From contig CAMIFA010000006.1 of assembly GCA_946221495.1 (NCBI GenBank), forward strand, positions 1-64,000: a stretch of DNA of 64,000 bases, read 5' to 3'. The notes under the pieces were generated by a model. It did no database searches. It was given only the letters and a program-made list of their open reading frames with translations, and was not told where the DNA came from. Shown piece after piece: positions 51,679 to 62,400 of this stretch (positions are counted from its first letter, which is position 1; every line of letters begins with the position of its first letter). The position numbers and the translations under genes are program-made. Source of the DNA: an uncultured cyanobacterium (lineage in GTDB: Bacteria; Cyanobacteriota; Cyanobacteriia; Cyanobacteriales; Chroococcidiopsidaceae).

Positions 51679-52959
51679 ATGGTGTACTTTTGGATGCCAG
51701 TTATCTTTTGGGGAATAGGGACTATTCTCTGGGCAGAAATAGTGCGAGATTTGTATCACGTATTAGCTCATCAATTTCCCCTGCTATATCGGCAGCACGT
51801 ATGGCATCACCGTGTCTTTCGCCGAGATTTAACATTTGCAAATGCAGCAATTTATCGTCAGGCACAGTGGCGTAACGATTTGCCTGAATGTTTAGTAATG
51901 TTGCTATTTACGCTGGCAGCATGGGGGATATGCTACCGATGGACACCTGCCTATCAATGGGGAGCATTAGCAGGAAGTGTTTACACATTGGGGTTTCTTG
52001 TTAGCTGTGTAGCGCGTGGTAGTGGTAGTGAATGGGCGCGAGAGGCAACAGACATAACTCACAAACCTGGTGCTTTCATGTCGCCGCCAGCAGCCTGGTT
52101 TGTAAATCGACCTTATCACTGGCGGCATCACTTTGATGATGACAATGCTTATTATTGTGGTACTTTCACTTTAATAGACAAGCTAATGGGAACTGCACTA
52201 GCGCTTAAAGGTAAGACAGTAGCAGTAACAGGAGCATCTGGAACTTTGGGACGCGCCCTACTTCTACACCTGCACCAAGCAGGCGCGAAAGTGGTAGCAC
52301 TTAGTTCTCAATCACAGCCTGTTACTCTAACGGTGAATGGGAAGCCTCTGGCTGTGAAGACAATCAGCTGGCAAATAGGTGATGAGGAGCAACTAACAGA
52401 GCAGTTAAAAAAGATTGACATTTTAGTTCTCAATCACGGTATTAATGTCAGAAGTGCAAGAACTCCAGAAGCAATTTTAAAATCTTACGAAGTCAACACA
52501 TTTTCTAGCTGGCGATTGCTAGAACTTTTTTTCACTACTATTTCTACTAATGAAGATGTAGCTCTTAAAGAAGTTTGGGTTAATACTTCTGAAGCGGAAG
52601 TTAGCCCTGCTTTTAGTCCTTTGTACGAACTTTCTAAACGCGCTTTAGGTGATTTAGTTACATTACGGCGTTTAGATGCCCCTTGTGTAGTGCGGAAATT
52701 AATTTTAGGACCATTTAAAAGTCCTTTGAATCCAATTGGAGTTATGTCCGGTGATTGGGTAGCGCGGCAAATTGTGAATTTAGCAAAACGTGATATCCGC
52801 AATATTATCGTGACGATTAATCCGCTTACTTATCTACTGTTTCCCGTAAAAGAATTCTCTAGAACAATATATTTTAGGTTTCTTAGCGATCGCCATGCTT
52901 TACTGCAATCAGTAACACCATCTGAATCACCCAAAGTAGATGTAGAAATTCAGAGTTAA
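51679..52959 (+). CDS. Fusion of fatty-acid-hydroxylase-like membrane domain and short-chain dehydrogenase
   Basis: 426 residues from the ATG at 51679. The N-terminal part (1-175) is a membrane domain with histidine clusters of the sterol desaturase/fatty acid hydroxylase type: DLYHVLAH, HVWHHRVFRRD and YHWRHHFDDDN. The C-terminal part (about 178-420) is an SDR fold: GKTVAVTGASGTLGRALLLH (TGxxGxLG cofactor motif), LVLNHGIN (NxG), and a YELSK-type active-site Tyr-Lys region. The combination occurs in some cyanobacteria and is annotated as a bifunctional sterol desaturase/short-chain dehydrogenase. A hydroxylated lipid or carotenoid substrate is likely but not determined. Confidence 0.82.
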   Translation: MVYFWMPVIFWGIGTILWAEIVRDLYHVLAHQFPLLYRQHVWHHRVFRRDLTFANAAIYRQAQWRNDLPECLVMLLFTLAAWGICYRWTPAYQWGALAGSVYTLGFLVSCVARGSGSEWAREATDITHKPGAFMSPPAAWFVNRPYHWRHHFDDDNAYYCGTFTLIDKLMGTALALKGKTVAVTGASGTLGRALLLHLHQAGAKVVALSSQSQPVTLTVNGKPLAVKTISWQIGDEEQLTEQLKKIDILVLNHGINVRSARTPEAILKSYEVNTFSSWRLLELFFTTISTNEDVALKEVWVNTSEAEVSPAFSPLYELSKRALGDLVTLRRLDAPCVVRKLILGPFKSPLNPIGVMSGDWVARQIVNLAKRDIRNIIVTINPLTYLLFPVKEFSRTIYFRFLSDRHALLQSVTPSESPKVDVEIQS

Positions 52960-53025
52960 TTTAAAGTAATAAATTGAATTTAATGTTGCCTTGAGATTGC
53001 CGCACGACTTCACTACTTAATATAT

Positions 53026-53199
53026 TAGACCTCCTGCACAGAATGCCCTCCGAATGGAATTCGGGGCTAGAAAAACGAAGTCCGGATGGTGCGCGGACTG
53101 ACAAATGAAAATGAGCTGTTAGTGTACGAAGGTACACTTTGTCTGTATAGCCGCGATCTTGTATTCGCAAAAGGCGCAACGATTCATGCAGGAGGTCTA
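53026..53199. mobile_element. Short inverted-repeat (MITE-like) element, copy 2
   Basis: TAGACCTCCTGCA (53026-53038) and TGCAGGAGGTCTA (53187-53199) are perfect 13-base terminal inverted repeats around a 174-base non-coding element. The interior contains CGAAGTCCGGATGGTGCG, then CGGACT, a motif seen in cyanobacterial dispersed repeats. The ends match copy 1 at 39233-39348, differing at C/T positions. Confidence 0.7.
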
Positions 53200-53225
53200 T
53201 TGAATTCAGCGATCGCCCAAACAAA

Positions 53226-53262
53226 TAAAAAATCTGGACTTTGAATAATATCCAAAGTCCAG
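53226..53262 (-). terminator. Terminator of the rpoB-rpoC1-rpoC2 operon
   Basis: On the minus strand CTGGACTTTG (53262-53253) and CAAAGTCCAG (53243-53234) form a 10-bp stem with a 9-base loop, followed by a T-rich tail from 53233 down. It lies 31 bases after the rpoC2 stop, on the coding strand of the operon. Confidence 0.88.
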
Positions 53263-53292
53263 TAATGCTTAACGCCAAACTAAAGTTAGTAG

Positions 53293-56200
53293 TTATTCAT
53301 CATCGTCCTCGAAATCATCATCATCGTCATCCTCATCTTCGTCCTCGTCTAGATCATCAATCTCATCACTAATCATCAGATCATCCTCTTCCTCCAAGAT
53401 TGGAGAAGGGCGCTCAAAGCCGAAACCATCTCCTAAGCCTCCTTCTAAACTGTAAGCTCTAGCGGTTCGGTCATCTAGCACTACGTCTAACGGGTCATCG
53501 CCGTCATCAAATACACTGCCTACCTCTAAAGAAAAATCATCAGTTGTCGTACTGCTAATTTCTTCATAGGCATTGAACCCCGTTCCGGCTGGAATCAAGC
53601 GTCCAATAATCACGTTCTCTTTCAAACCTCGCAGCCAATCAGATTTACCTTCAATTGCCGCTTCCGTAAGTACCCGCGTTGTTTCTTGGAACGAGGCAGC
53701 AGAAATAAAGCTATCTGTATTCAGCGAAGCCTTGGTAATACCCAAGAGTACAGGTGTGTACTGCGCCCTAGCACCCCCCGTGATGCTCATCGCTTCATTC
53801 ACCTGTTCAATTTGGCGCAACTCTACGAGTTCCCCGGGCAACATGGTAGTATCACCACCATCGTCTACCCGCACCTTAGAAGTCATCTGCCGCACAATTA
53901 CCTCAATGTGCTTATCAGAGATATCAATACCTTGTGATTGATATACTAACTGCACTTCATTCACCAAAAAGGTCTGTACCTGCTGCAAAGCTTCCAAGGC
54001 ACTTGCATAAATTCCTTGATGCAAGTTGAGATTATAGAAAATTTCTAAAATCTCATGCGGATTTGCTGGTCCCTCGGTGAGGGGCATTCCCGCCTCTACA
54101 GTAGCACCATCTGACAGCACCACATTCTGACCCGGTCCAATTGGATATTCGGTTATTGTGCCAGCATCATCAGCTACCTTAACTCCAACCGTTTCACCTT
54201 CTACCCTACTTACTTCAATAGTTCCAGGTCTGCGAGCTAAAACGCAAGCTTCCTTCGGCTTGCGCGCCTCTAGGAGTTCTTCAATTCTCGGTAATCCTTG
54301 AATAATATCTCCAGTTTTAGCGCGCTCGAACACCAACAGCACCAAGTTATCACCGCGCTGTACTAAGGCTCCATCATCTACTTGTAACACCGCTCCTGGT
54401 GATACACGATAAGGACGAGCAGTTCGCAGAGTGATTTCATAAGAGTCATTAGTTACTAGTCCTTGGTCATTAGCTGATAACTGCTGACTATTGACTGATG
54501 ACTGTTGACTATTGACTGATAGCACTTGACCAGATTCTTCTAAGAAGACTCCGGGAGCAATTTCGGCTCCAGCCACTAATAAGTTGCCTGTTTTAATTCG
54601 GGGGCGCTCAGATGTCCGCAGAGTAAAGGTATCATTCTCTCGCAATACTAATATCCGCCGAATCGCTTCTGCTCCTTCTCGGATACCACGTACTTCCCCG
54701 GCTTCTTTGCACTGAATTTCTGTACGGGCTACTACTGCTCCAGGTGCAATTTCTTGACCATCTTCAACTAATAACTTAGTGTTTGTACTTCCTTGGGTAG
54801 CATCTGCGGCAATGTCGCGGCGCAGCACTAAAGATTCTAAAATCACCAGCTGCAGTCGCTGCACTTCTGGATCGTCGCTGTCTGGCAATAGCTCAATATC
54901 TGCTACCATTGGCGCACCAGTATGTTCGCTTGCTCCCTGCTCAATTTCTAATACTAGTTGAGTGCGTAGCAGTTCTACTCCTTCTACAGACTTTACCCGT
55001 TCCGAATCTTTATAAAACATTCGCTGCACTGCCCGTAGTTCAATCGAGCGACCCATGCCGGTGCTAGATTGGGTACTTGGCACTGGTGGTTCGTCTGGGA
55101 TCGGGAACTCGGTTACGGGTCTAACTAATAAAGCAGGCCCTTCCGGTGATTCTACGTACTCGATGTAACGCAGTTCGGAAAGTGTATGTCCTGGGAGAAT
55201 TTCTTCTCCAGCTTGACCAAAAGTACCATCGCGATTGATCACTGCTTCTGGGTCATCTACCATTAGCAGTTCTCCGGGCTTAATTACTAGTTCCCGCAGA
55301 ATGTCATTTTTCTGTGTTACTTCTACTACGCCACTGTTTTGGCAAAAGATATCTTTTACTACTTCAGTTCCGGCTTCGACATATTGATTGTCTTCTACCA
55401 GCAATAGGGAGATATCTTTATTTACTTCATGGGTTTCTTCGGGAATCCATAACAGAGTTCCCCCCTGCACCACTTCGTAGCCCTGTTTCGCTTTGCCTTT
55501 TTTCGCTAGTTCCACCCCAGCATATTTAATCAAGCCGCCAGTGGAGGTGCGATATTGATCGGAAATCAATTCAGCTACTACTTGACCGTTTAACACTTTT
55601 GTGCCAGGAGTAGCTAAAAGTGAAAACAGTTGGTTGTTATTAGTTTCAACTAAGTATTGGTCACGACCTTGAGAGTGTTCTACCCGCACCTTGGCTGTGT
55701 CTAGAACTACAGATGCGGTAATAATTTCAATTTCGCGTGCGCCTTTAACAGAACCAGATGTTTGGGGCAAACGGACGATACCGCCGTGAGTAGTGTTAAG
55801 TCTCGTTTCTGCCAATACACTGCTTGCATCTACGCGATCGCCATTGCTGACTACGGGTTCCGCACCTGGAGGTAAGTTATAAACTTCTCCCGATAAAATC
55901 CACAGCAAACCGCCTTGGGCTGCTGTTGTTGTCGTATTGCCTTGACGGTCTGTTTTTTCTTCTGGGACTACGTCGGCAAATTTCACTTCTCCCGCTAAAT
56001 CGGAGGCAACATCTTTCGTTGCTTTTTCGGTATGCGCCCTAGTTGTCCGCGCCGCTAGTGCCACTTCTGCTAGAAGTTCTCCAGTTTTTACAGTCTGACC
56101 GTCCACAATGTACAGCGTTGACCCTTGAGTAACCGGAATTTTTACTTGTTCTTTAGAAGCGAACTCTAAAAGCAGAGTGCCATTTGCTTCCACAAACAAA

Positions 56201-57345
56201 GCATCTTCACCATGACGAGTTCTATGGCTTCTGGTACGTAAATTTTTGGGAATCCGCACCGTGCCATCTTGCGCTGCTCGTACTTGGCGGGCAACTTCTC
56301 CGGTAAACACACCGCCTGTGTGGAAAGTCCGCATTGTTAGCTGAGTTCCTGGCTCTCCAATACTTTGAGCCGCGATAATTCCTACAGCTTCGCCTAAATC
56401 TACTGGTTCAGCGTGAGCCAGACTCCAACCGTAGCAATATTGACAAACAGATCGCGCGGCTTCACAGGTAAGCGGCGATCGCACCATAACTTCTTCTACG
56501 CCTGCTTTCTCGACAGCGATCGCCAAATCATCAGAAATTGGCTGATTTTTTGGTACTATAACTTCTTGGGATTTGGGATGCACAATATCTGTAACTCCGA
56601 CTCGACCCAACAAGCGGGAGCTGAGGGGAATCATTGTGCGTTCGCCTTCTTTCATGGCTTGAATCGGAATTCCCCGCGTTGTACCGCAGTCAAATTCCCG
56701 AATAATTACATCCTGAGATACATCTACCAAACGCCGCGTTAGATAGCCAGAATCAGCAGTACGTAAAGCTGTATCTACCAGACCTTTTCTAGCTCCGTAG
56801 GAGGAAATAATATACTCAGTTACCGTCAAACCTTCGCGGAAGTTAGTTTTAATCGGTTGGTCAATAATTTCGCCTTGGGGGTTTGCCATCAAACCCCGCA
56901 TTCCCACTAGCTGGCGCACCTGAGAAATATTACCTCTAGCCCCAGAAAAAGCCATCATATACACAGAGTTGAGCGGGTTGGTAGCCCGAAAATGGTCTAC
57001 CACTTCGTCTTTAAGTGCTTCTGATGTGCTATTCCAGGTATCAATTACCTTTTGAAAGCGTTCAACTTCCGTAATTTCGCCGCGTGTGTAGCGTTCTTCC
57101 GTAGCGCGAATTTCGGTTTCAGCCGCTTCTAAAAGCACACGCTTACTCGGGGGAACCATCAAATCATCAACACTAATCGAAACCCCAGCCTTCGTGGCGT
57201 AGCGAAATCCCAAGTCTTTAAGGCGGTCGGCGATCGCTGCTGTACGCGCAGTGCCATGATGTGTAAATGCCCAGGCAATCAATTTCTTGAGCTGACCCTT
57301 GTCAACTATCCGATTCCGAAAGATTATTTCCTTACCGTCTGCCAT
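53293..57345 (-). CDS. rpoC2: RNA polymerase beta' subunit C-terminal part (cyanobacterial split subunit)
   Basis: 1350 residues. The N-terminal region (MADGKEIIFRNRIVDKGQLK ... TMRTFHTGGVFTGE) carries the bridge-helix and trigger-loop parts of beta'. A very long insertion of lineage-specific repeats follows (about 370-1000, the SI3 module in cyanobacteria). The C-terminus (LPRIEELLEARKPKEACVLA) closes the active-site side. It ends in a strongly acidic tail (DEDEDEDDDDDDFEDDDE). Within SI3, residues about 938-968 (VNSQQSSVNSQQLSANDQ) are encoded by heptanucleotide repeats at 54485-54519, an unusual intrusion into an essential gene. Co-transcribed with rpoB and rpoC1. Confidence 0.98.
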   Translation of the reverse strand: MADGKEIIFRNRIVDKGQLKKLIAWAFTHHGTARTAAIADRLKDLGFRYATKAGVSISVDDLMVPPSKRVLLEAAETEIRATEERYTRGEITEVERFQKVIDTWNSTSEALKDEVVDHFRATNPLNSVYMMAFSGARGNISQVRQLVGMRGLMANPQGEIIDQPIKTNFREGLTVTEYIISSYGARKGLVDTALRTADSGYLTRRLVDVSQDVIIREFDCGTTRGIPIQAMKEGERTMIPLSSRLLGRVGVTDIVHPKSQEVIVPKNQPISDDLAIAVEKAGVEEVMVRSPLTCEAARSVCQYCYGWSLAHAEPVDLGEAVGIIAAQSIGEPGTQLTMRTFHTGGVFTGEVARQVRAAQDGTVRIPKNLRTRSHRTRHGEDALFVEANGTLLLEFASKEQVKIPVTQGSTLYIVDGQTVKTGELLAEVALAARTTRAHTEKATKDVASDLAGEVKFADVVPEEKTDRQGNTTTTAAQGGLLWILSGEVYNLPPGAEPVVSNGDRVDASSVLAETRLNTTHGGIVRLPQTSGSVKGAREIEIITASVVLDTAKVRVEHSQGRDQYLVETNNNQLFSLLATPGTKVLNGQVVAELISDQYRTSTGGLIKYAGVELAKKGKAKQGYEVVQGGTLLWIPEETHEVNKDISLLLVEDNQYVEAGTEVVKDIFCQNSGVVEVTQKNDILRELVIKPGELLMVDDPEAVINRDGTFGQAGEEILPGHTLSELRYIEYVESPEGPALLVRPVTEFPIPDEPPVPSTQSSTGMGRSIELRAVQRMFYKDSERVKSVEGVELLRTQLVLEIEQGASEHTGAPMVADIELLPDSDDPEVQRLQLVILESLVLRRDIAADATQGSTNTKLLVEDGQEIAPGAVVARTEIQCKEAGEVRGIREGAEAIRRILVLRENDTFTLRTSERPRIKTGNLLVAGAEIAPGVFLEESGQVLSVNSQQSSVNSQQLSANDQGLVTNDSYEITLRTARPYRVSPGAVLQVDDGALVQRGDNLVLLVFERAKTGDIIQGLPRIEELLEARKPKEACVLARRPGTIEVSRVEGETVGVKVADDAGTITEYPIGPGQNVVLSDGATVEAGMPLTEGPANPHEILEIFYNLNLHQGIYASALEALQQVQTFLVNEVQLVYQSQGIDISDKHIEVIVRQMTSKVRVDDGGDTTMLPGELVELRQIEQVNEAMSITGGARAQYTPVLLGITKASLNTDSFISAASFQETTRVLTEAAIEGKSDWLRGLKENVIIGRLIPAGTGFNAYEEISSTTTDDFSLEVGSVFDDGDDPLDVVLDDRTARAYSLEGGLGDGFGFERPSPILEEEDDLMISDEIDDLDEDEDEDDDDDDFEDDDE
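54485..54519. repeat. Heptanucleotide repeats inside rpoC2
   Basis: Five tandem heptamers (TGACTAT, TGACTGA, TGACTGT, TGACTAT, TGACTGA) lie in the coding sequence of rpoC2. On the minus strand they encode Ser/Gln/Asn-rich low-complexity protein (VNSQQSSVNSQQ), probably in a surface loop of the SI3 module. Similar motifs extend to about 54441-54480. The frame is preserved. Confidence 0.8.
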
Positions 57346-57485
57346 TGTTATTTTCCAAATTGTTTTGTGACAAACATTTGCTTGTTAAGAGAGGTGTTAG
57401 GGGCTAGGGATTGGGGATTAGGGATAACTAACAGAGGATCTGCCGTTTGATTCCCTATTCCCTGATCCCCGATCCCTGATCCCTT
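57346..57485. repeat. rpoC2-rpoC1 spacer with inverted heptamer-type repeats
   Basis: One half contains GGGATTGGGGATTAGGGAT (57408-57426). The other holds CCCTATTCCCTGATCCCC followed by GATCCCTGATCCC (57453-57482), which is roughly its inverted form. The repeats can pair into a long hairpin in the polycistronic mRNA. Confidence 0.7.
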
Positions 57486-59360
57486 CTACTGCAACACTTC
57501 CTGAATTGCTTTGTTGTAGATCACCCGACCCGGAGTTGTGTAAATGAACTGGGAAATCAAGTTTCCGTCTGCATCTTCCCGAATCCGCCGTTCTTTATAC
57601 TGCTTCATCACCGTACCGTCGCTCAAACGCTCTACCTGCAACGGTTCGTCTTCCGGTTCTTGGGTTTCTACCTGTCCATTAAAACGCACCCAGACTTTGG
57701 CGTGTAAATCAACCTGCTGCTGCTCATAAGCCATAATCGCATCGTCTAAGGAAGCAAAGTAGCGATCGGCTCCTTTTTTCGCTTGCGGATTTTCCGCCGT
57801 TAGGTAATAACAGCCCAAAACCATGTCTTGGCTAGGGGTCACAATTGGTCTACCCGTTGCTGGTGACAGAATGTTGTTAGAAGCCAACATCAACAACCTT
57901 GCTTCTGCTTGACTTTCTAATGACAAAGGTACGTGAACCGCCATTTGGTCACCATCAAAATCCGCGTTGAACGCTGGACATACTAAAGGATGCAACTGAA
58001 TAGCGCGACCTTCCACTAAAATCGGTTCAAATGCTTGAATGCCTAATCTGTGTAGAGTTGGCGCGCGATTAAGTAAAACTGGGTGACCCTCGATTACTTC
58101 CTCCAACACATCCCATACAGAAGGATCGCCACGTTGAATTAATTTCTTGGCAGCTTTAATGTTATTGACTAAACCGCCGCGAATTAAGCGATGGATTACA
58201 AACGGTTGGAATAGTTCAATTGCCATTTCTCGTGGCAAACCGCACTGGTGGATTTTTAACTTTGGTCCCACCACAATCACAGAACGCCCAGAGTAATCTA
58301 CTCGTTTTCCTAGCAAGTTTTGCCGGAAGCGCCCTTGCTTACCCTCAATAATGTCTGACAGAGATTTTAAGGGACGGTTGTTTGCTCCTACTACAGTGCG
58401 ACCGCGACGACCATTATCAATTAAGGCATCTACGGCTTCTTGGAGCATCCGTTTCTCGTTGCGAACGATAATTTCGGGAGCCAAGATTTCTTGGAGCCTT
58501 GCCAAACGGTTATTGCGGTTAATTACCCGTCTATAAAGGTCATTAAGATCGGAAGTCGCAAATCGACCGCCATCTAGCTGCACCATCGGTCGTAGATCCG
58601 GTGGAATTACAGGAATAACTGTCATCACCATCGATTCTGGTTTAGAACCTGTCGCAATGAAGTTGTCAATTACCCGCAAGCGTTTAATTAACTTAGCTCG
58701 CTTTTGTCCTTTAGCGTTGGCAATTTCTTCTCGTAGTTGCTCTGCTTGGGTTTCTAAATTTATGTCACTTAAAAGCCTAGCAAGTGCCTCTGCGCCAATC
58801 CCAACTTCAATTCCAGAAAGTTCAGACTCTTCACTGTAAAGCTGGTCTTCAATTTCTATCCATTGATCTTCTGAGAGCAGTTGTTTATAGGTAAGAGTAT
58901 CAGCGTTACCTGGAGCGAGGACAACATAGGCATTAAAGTAAACAATTTGCTCTACATCCCTTAGAGGCATATCCAGCAAAATTGAAATGTAGCTAGGAAT
59001 GCCTTTGAGATACCAAACGTGGGCAACAGGGGCAGCAAGTTTGATGTAGCCCATGCGATGACGGCGGACACGGGATTCAGTTACTTCCACACCACAGCGT
59101 TCGCAGACAATACCACGATGCCGCACCCGCTTGTATTTGCCGCAATGACATTCCCAATCTTTTGCTGGACCAAAGATGCGCTCACAAAATAAGCCGTCCA
59201 TCTCTGGTTTTAGGGTGCGATAGTTTATTGTTTCTGGCTTTGTAACTTCACCAACTATCTGACCATTGGGTAGTGTTCTTTCTCCCCATTGGCGAATCCG
59301 GTCTGGTGAGGCTAAACCAATTTTGACGTAGTCAAACTGAGTTGTTAGCTGAGTTCTCAT
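57486..59360 (-). CDS. rpoC1: RNA polymerase gamma subunit (beta' N-terminal part)
   Basis: 624 residues. It contains the zinc-binding CHCGKYKRVRHRGIVCERCG and the catalytic NADFDGDQMAVHVP motif with the three Mg-binding aspartates. In cyanobacteria beta' is split between rpoC1 and rpoC2. It lies between rpoB and rpoC2 on the minus strand, and the spacers on both sides carry heptanucleotide repeats. Confidence 0.99.
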   Translation of the reverse strand: MRTQLTTQFDYVKIGLASPDRIRQWGERTLPNGQIVGEVTKPETINYRTLKPEMDGLFCERIFGPAKDWECHCGKYKRVRHRGIVCERCGVEVTESRVRRHRMGYIKLAAPVAHVWYLKGIPSYISILLDMPLRDVEQIVYFNAYVVLAPGNADTLTYKQLLSEDQWIEIEDQLYSEESELSGIEVGIGAEALARLLSDINLETQAEQLREEIANAKGQKRAKLIKRLRVIDNFIATGSKPESMVMTVIPVIPPDLRPMVQLDGGRFATSDLNDLYRRVINRNNRLARLQEILAPEIIVRNEKRMLQEAVDALIDNGRRGRTVVGANNRPLKSLSDIIEGKQGRFRQNLLGKRVDYSGRSVIVVGPKLKIHQCGLPREMAIELFQPFVIHRLIRGGLVNNIKAAKKLIQRGDPSVWDVLEEVIEGHPVLLNRAPTLHRLGIQAFEPILVEGRAIQLHPLVCPAFNADFDGDQMAVHVPLSLESQAEARLLMLASNNILSPATGRPIVTPSQDMVLGCYYLTAENPQAKKGADRYFASLDDAIMAYEQQQVDLHAKVWVRFNGQVETQEPEDEPLQVERLSDGTVMKQYKERRIREDADGNLISQFIYTTPGRVIYNKAIQEVLQ

Positions 59361-59499
59361 ATTTAAGTAATTAGGGATCGGGGATTGGGGGTTAGGGAAT
59401 AGTTTTGAATGCGTGAATTTTGAGTTTTGAATTAAAGGAGGGGTAAGTAATTAACTCAACACTAAAAACTCAAAACTCATAACTATTTTTAGCCTCTAT
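59361..59499. repeat. rpoC1-rpoB spacer with inverted repeats
   Basis: It contains GGGATCGGGGATTGGGGG (59378-59395 area), then TTTTGAGTTTTGAA (59421-59434) and AAACTCAAAACTCA (59466-59479), inverted forms that could pair. Similar TTTTGAG units occur in the rbcL-rbcX spacer at 22643-22670. Confidence 0.65.
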
Positions 59500-62400
59500 C
59501 TAAACTTCTTCTTCTTCGAGTGCTTCGCGGCTTAAAGATTCATAAGTTGGTCGGGAAGGAGTACGACGACCACTAGGATCTGCCATCAAATCAACTTCTA
59601 CATCAAGAGCACTGCCATCTGCTTGAGTTTCGACTTTATGGACGGCAATATCTAATCCCAGTGATTGGAGTTCTCGCATTAGCACTTTAAATGACTCTGG
59701 CGTACCAGGTCGGGGAATTGCTTTGCCTTTAACAATGGCGTTGAGAGATTCGTTCCGTCCTTGCATATCATCGGATTTAACTGTCAGTAGCTCTTGCAAA
59801 GTGTAAGCTGCCCCAAAAGCTTCTAATGCCCACACCTCCATTTCGCCGAATCGCTGTCCTCCTTGTTGCGCTTTACCGCCTAAAGGCTGCTGCGTAACTA
59901 AAGAGTACGGTCCAGTTGAGCGGGCGTGGATCTTGTCATCTACAAGATGAACAAGCTTCAGCATATATGCTATTCCTACTGTTACTGGTCGATCGAATGC
60001 TTCACCAGTACGACCATCAAACACTTGCAGTTTGCCAGGAGCATCTGGATTAAATAGCCAATCTTTACCTGTGCGATCGCACGCTTCGTTTAGTTTGCCA
60101 TGCACAATTGTCCGCGATGACTCTTCACCGTACATTTCATCAAACGGTGTCAGCTTAAACCGCACACCCAAGTTTTCACCTGCCCAGCCTAACAAGCACT
60201 CAAATACTTGACCCACGTTCATCCGTGACGGCACACCCAGGGGATTTAGCACAATATCTACTGGTGTACCATCTGCTAGATACGGCATATCTTCAATTGG
60301 TAAGATCCGCGAAATAATTCCCTTATTACCATGCCGTCCAGCCATCTTATCGCCAACTTGGATCTTCCGCTTTTGTGCCACGTAGACTCTTACCACCATG
60401 TTTGCTCCGGGTGGCAACTCGTCTCCTTGTTCTCTGGTAAACACGCGCACATCGACAACGCGCCCTTTCTCACCGTTAGGCACTCTCAGGGAATTGTCTC
60501 GGACATCCCGGGCTTTTTCGCCGAAAATTGCCCGTAGCAGTTTTTCTTCTGGCGGTTGGTCAGATTCCCCCTTCGGAGTTACTTTCCCGACTAAAATATC
60601 GCCAGCTTCTACCCAAGCTCCAATGCGAATAATACCTTGTTCATCTAATTGACGCAGGGCATCTTCACCAACGTTGGGAATTTCCCTAGTAATTTCCTCT
60701 GGTCCTAGCTTTGTTTGTCTCGCTTCAATTTCGTATTTCTCAACGTGAATTGAAGTGTAGGTGTCTTCCTGAACCAACTTCTCGGAAATCAAAATCGCGT
60801 CTTCGTAGTTGTAGCCTTCCCAGGGCATATAGGCAACCATAATATTTTGCCCTAGTGCTAGTTCTCCGCCTTCGGTAGAGGAGCCATCTGCCAATACTTG
60901 ACCTGCTCCCACTAAGTCACCTTTTTGGATTAAAGGTCGCTGGTTGAGGCACGTATCTTGGTTTGAGCGCTGGTACTTAGACAACGGGTACTCGATCTCT
61001 TGGGTGTGAAAACCAGTTTCTACAGTTCCTACGCGGACGCGAATCTTGGTAGCATCGACATACGATACTTCCCCATCGGTACGACTAACGATTACCATCC
61101 CTGAATCTCGCGCTGCTTGAGCTTCTAGACCAGTTCCAACTAAGGGACGCTCTGGCTTTAGCAAAGGTACAGCTTGGCGCTGCATATTCGACCCCATCAA
61201 GGCGCGGTTAGCGTCGTCGTGTTCCAAAAATGGAATCAAGCTTGTAGCCACAGAAACAATTTGGACTGGCGATACTGCCACATAGTCCACTTGGTCGGGC
61301 GTAGTTGTGATGAAATCTTGGCGATAACGCACCGATACTTGGGGACCAATAATGTAGCCATTCTCGTCTACAGGAATATCTCCGGCTGCTACACGCTTAT
61401 CATCTTCTTCATCCGCCGTCATATAAAGAGGAGCTTGCTCGAACAGCACTCGCCCATTTTCTACTGCTCTAAACGGTGTTTCTAAAAACCCGTACTGATT
61501 CACCTTGGCATGAGTTGCTAGGGAGCCAATTAAGCCAGCGTTCGGACCTTCTGGCGTTTCAATCGGGCAAATACGTCCGTAGTGCGAAGGGTGAATATCG
61601 CGGACAGCAAATCCAGCTCGTTCTCTCGTTAATCCTCCAGGACCAAGCGCAGATAAACGGCGTTTGTGCGTCAACTCTGCCAATGGATTTGTCTGATCCA
61701 TAAATTGACTTAATTGGCTAGAACCGAAAAACTCTTTAATTGCTGCTACTAAAGGCTTGGGGTTCACTAGCGAAGCTGGAGTTAAAGCTTCAGCATCCGA
61801 GACTGTCATCCGTTCTCGTATAATCCGCTCTAAACGATTTAAACCAACCCGCACTTGGTTTTGTAGTAGTTCGCCGACACTTCTAACGCGGCGGTTGCCC
61901 AAATGGTCGATATCGTCGGTACTGCCCATGTCAAACTCTAAGTTGATTAGGTAATCTACCGCCGCCAAAATATCATTTGGAGTCAATACCCGCGTTGTCT
62001 CCGGAACTGAGAGGCGTAACTTTTTGTTGAGCTTGTAACGTCCCACACGCCCAAGATCGTAGCGCTTGGGATCAAAGAAGCGGGAGTCTAGTAGTTGTTG
62101 TCCGCCTAAAACTGTAGGTGGTTCACCAGGACGTAATTTGCGATATAGCTCCATTAGGGCATCGTCTTCAGAAAACTGCCCTTCTTTTTCAATTGTCTTT
62201 TGAAAATACTCTGGGTGACGCAGAGCATCAAAAATTTCGTTGTCTGATAAACCAAGTGCCTTAAGTAATACCTGTGCTGACAATTTGCGGGTTTTGTCGA
62301 TTCGTACCCAGACTAAGCCATTACGGTCTGTTTCAAATTTTAACCAAGCTCCCCGATTAGGAATCAAGCTAGCTGAGTAAGTACGACGACCGTTTTTATC

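Noticed and set aside
53026..53199. Remnant of a full transposon with coding sequence
   Set aside because: No transposase-like peptide in any frame; only the ends are transposon-like.
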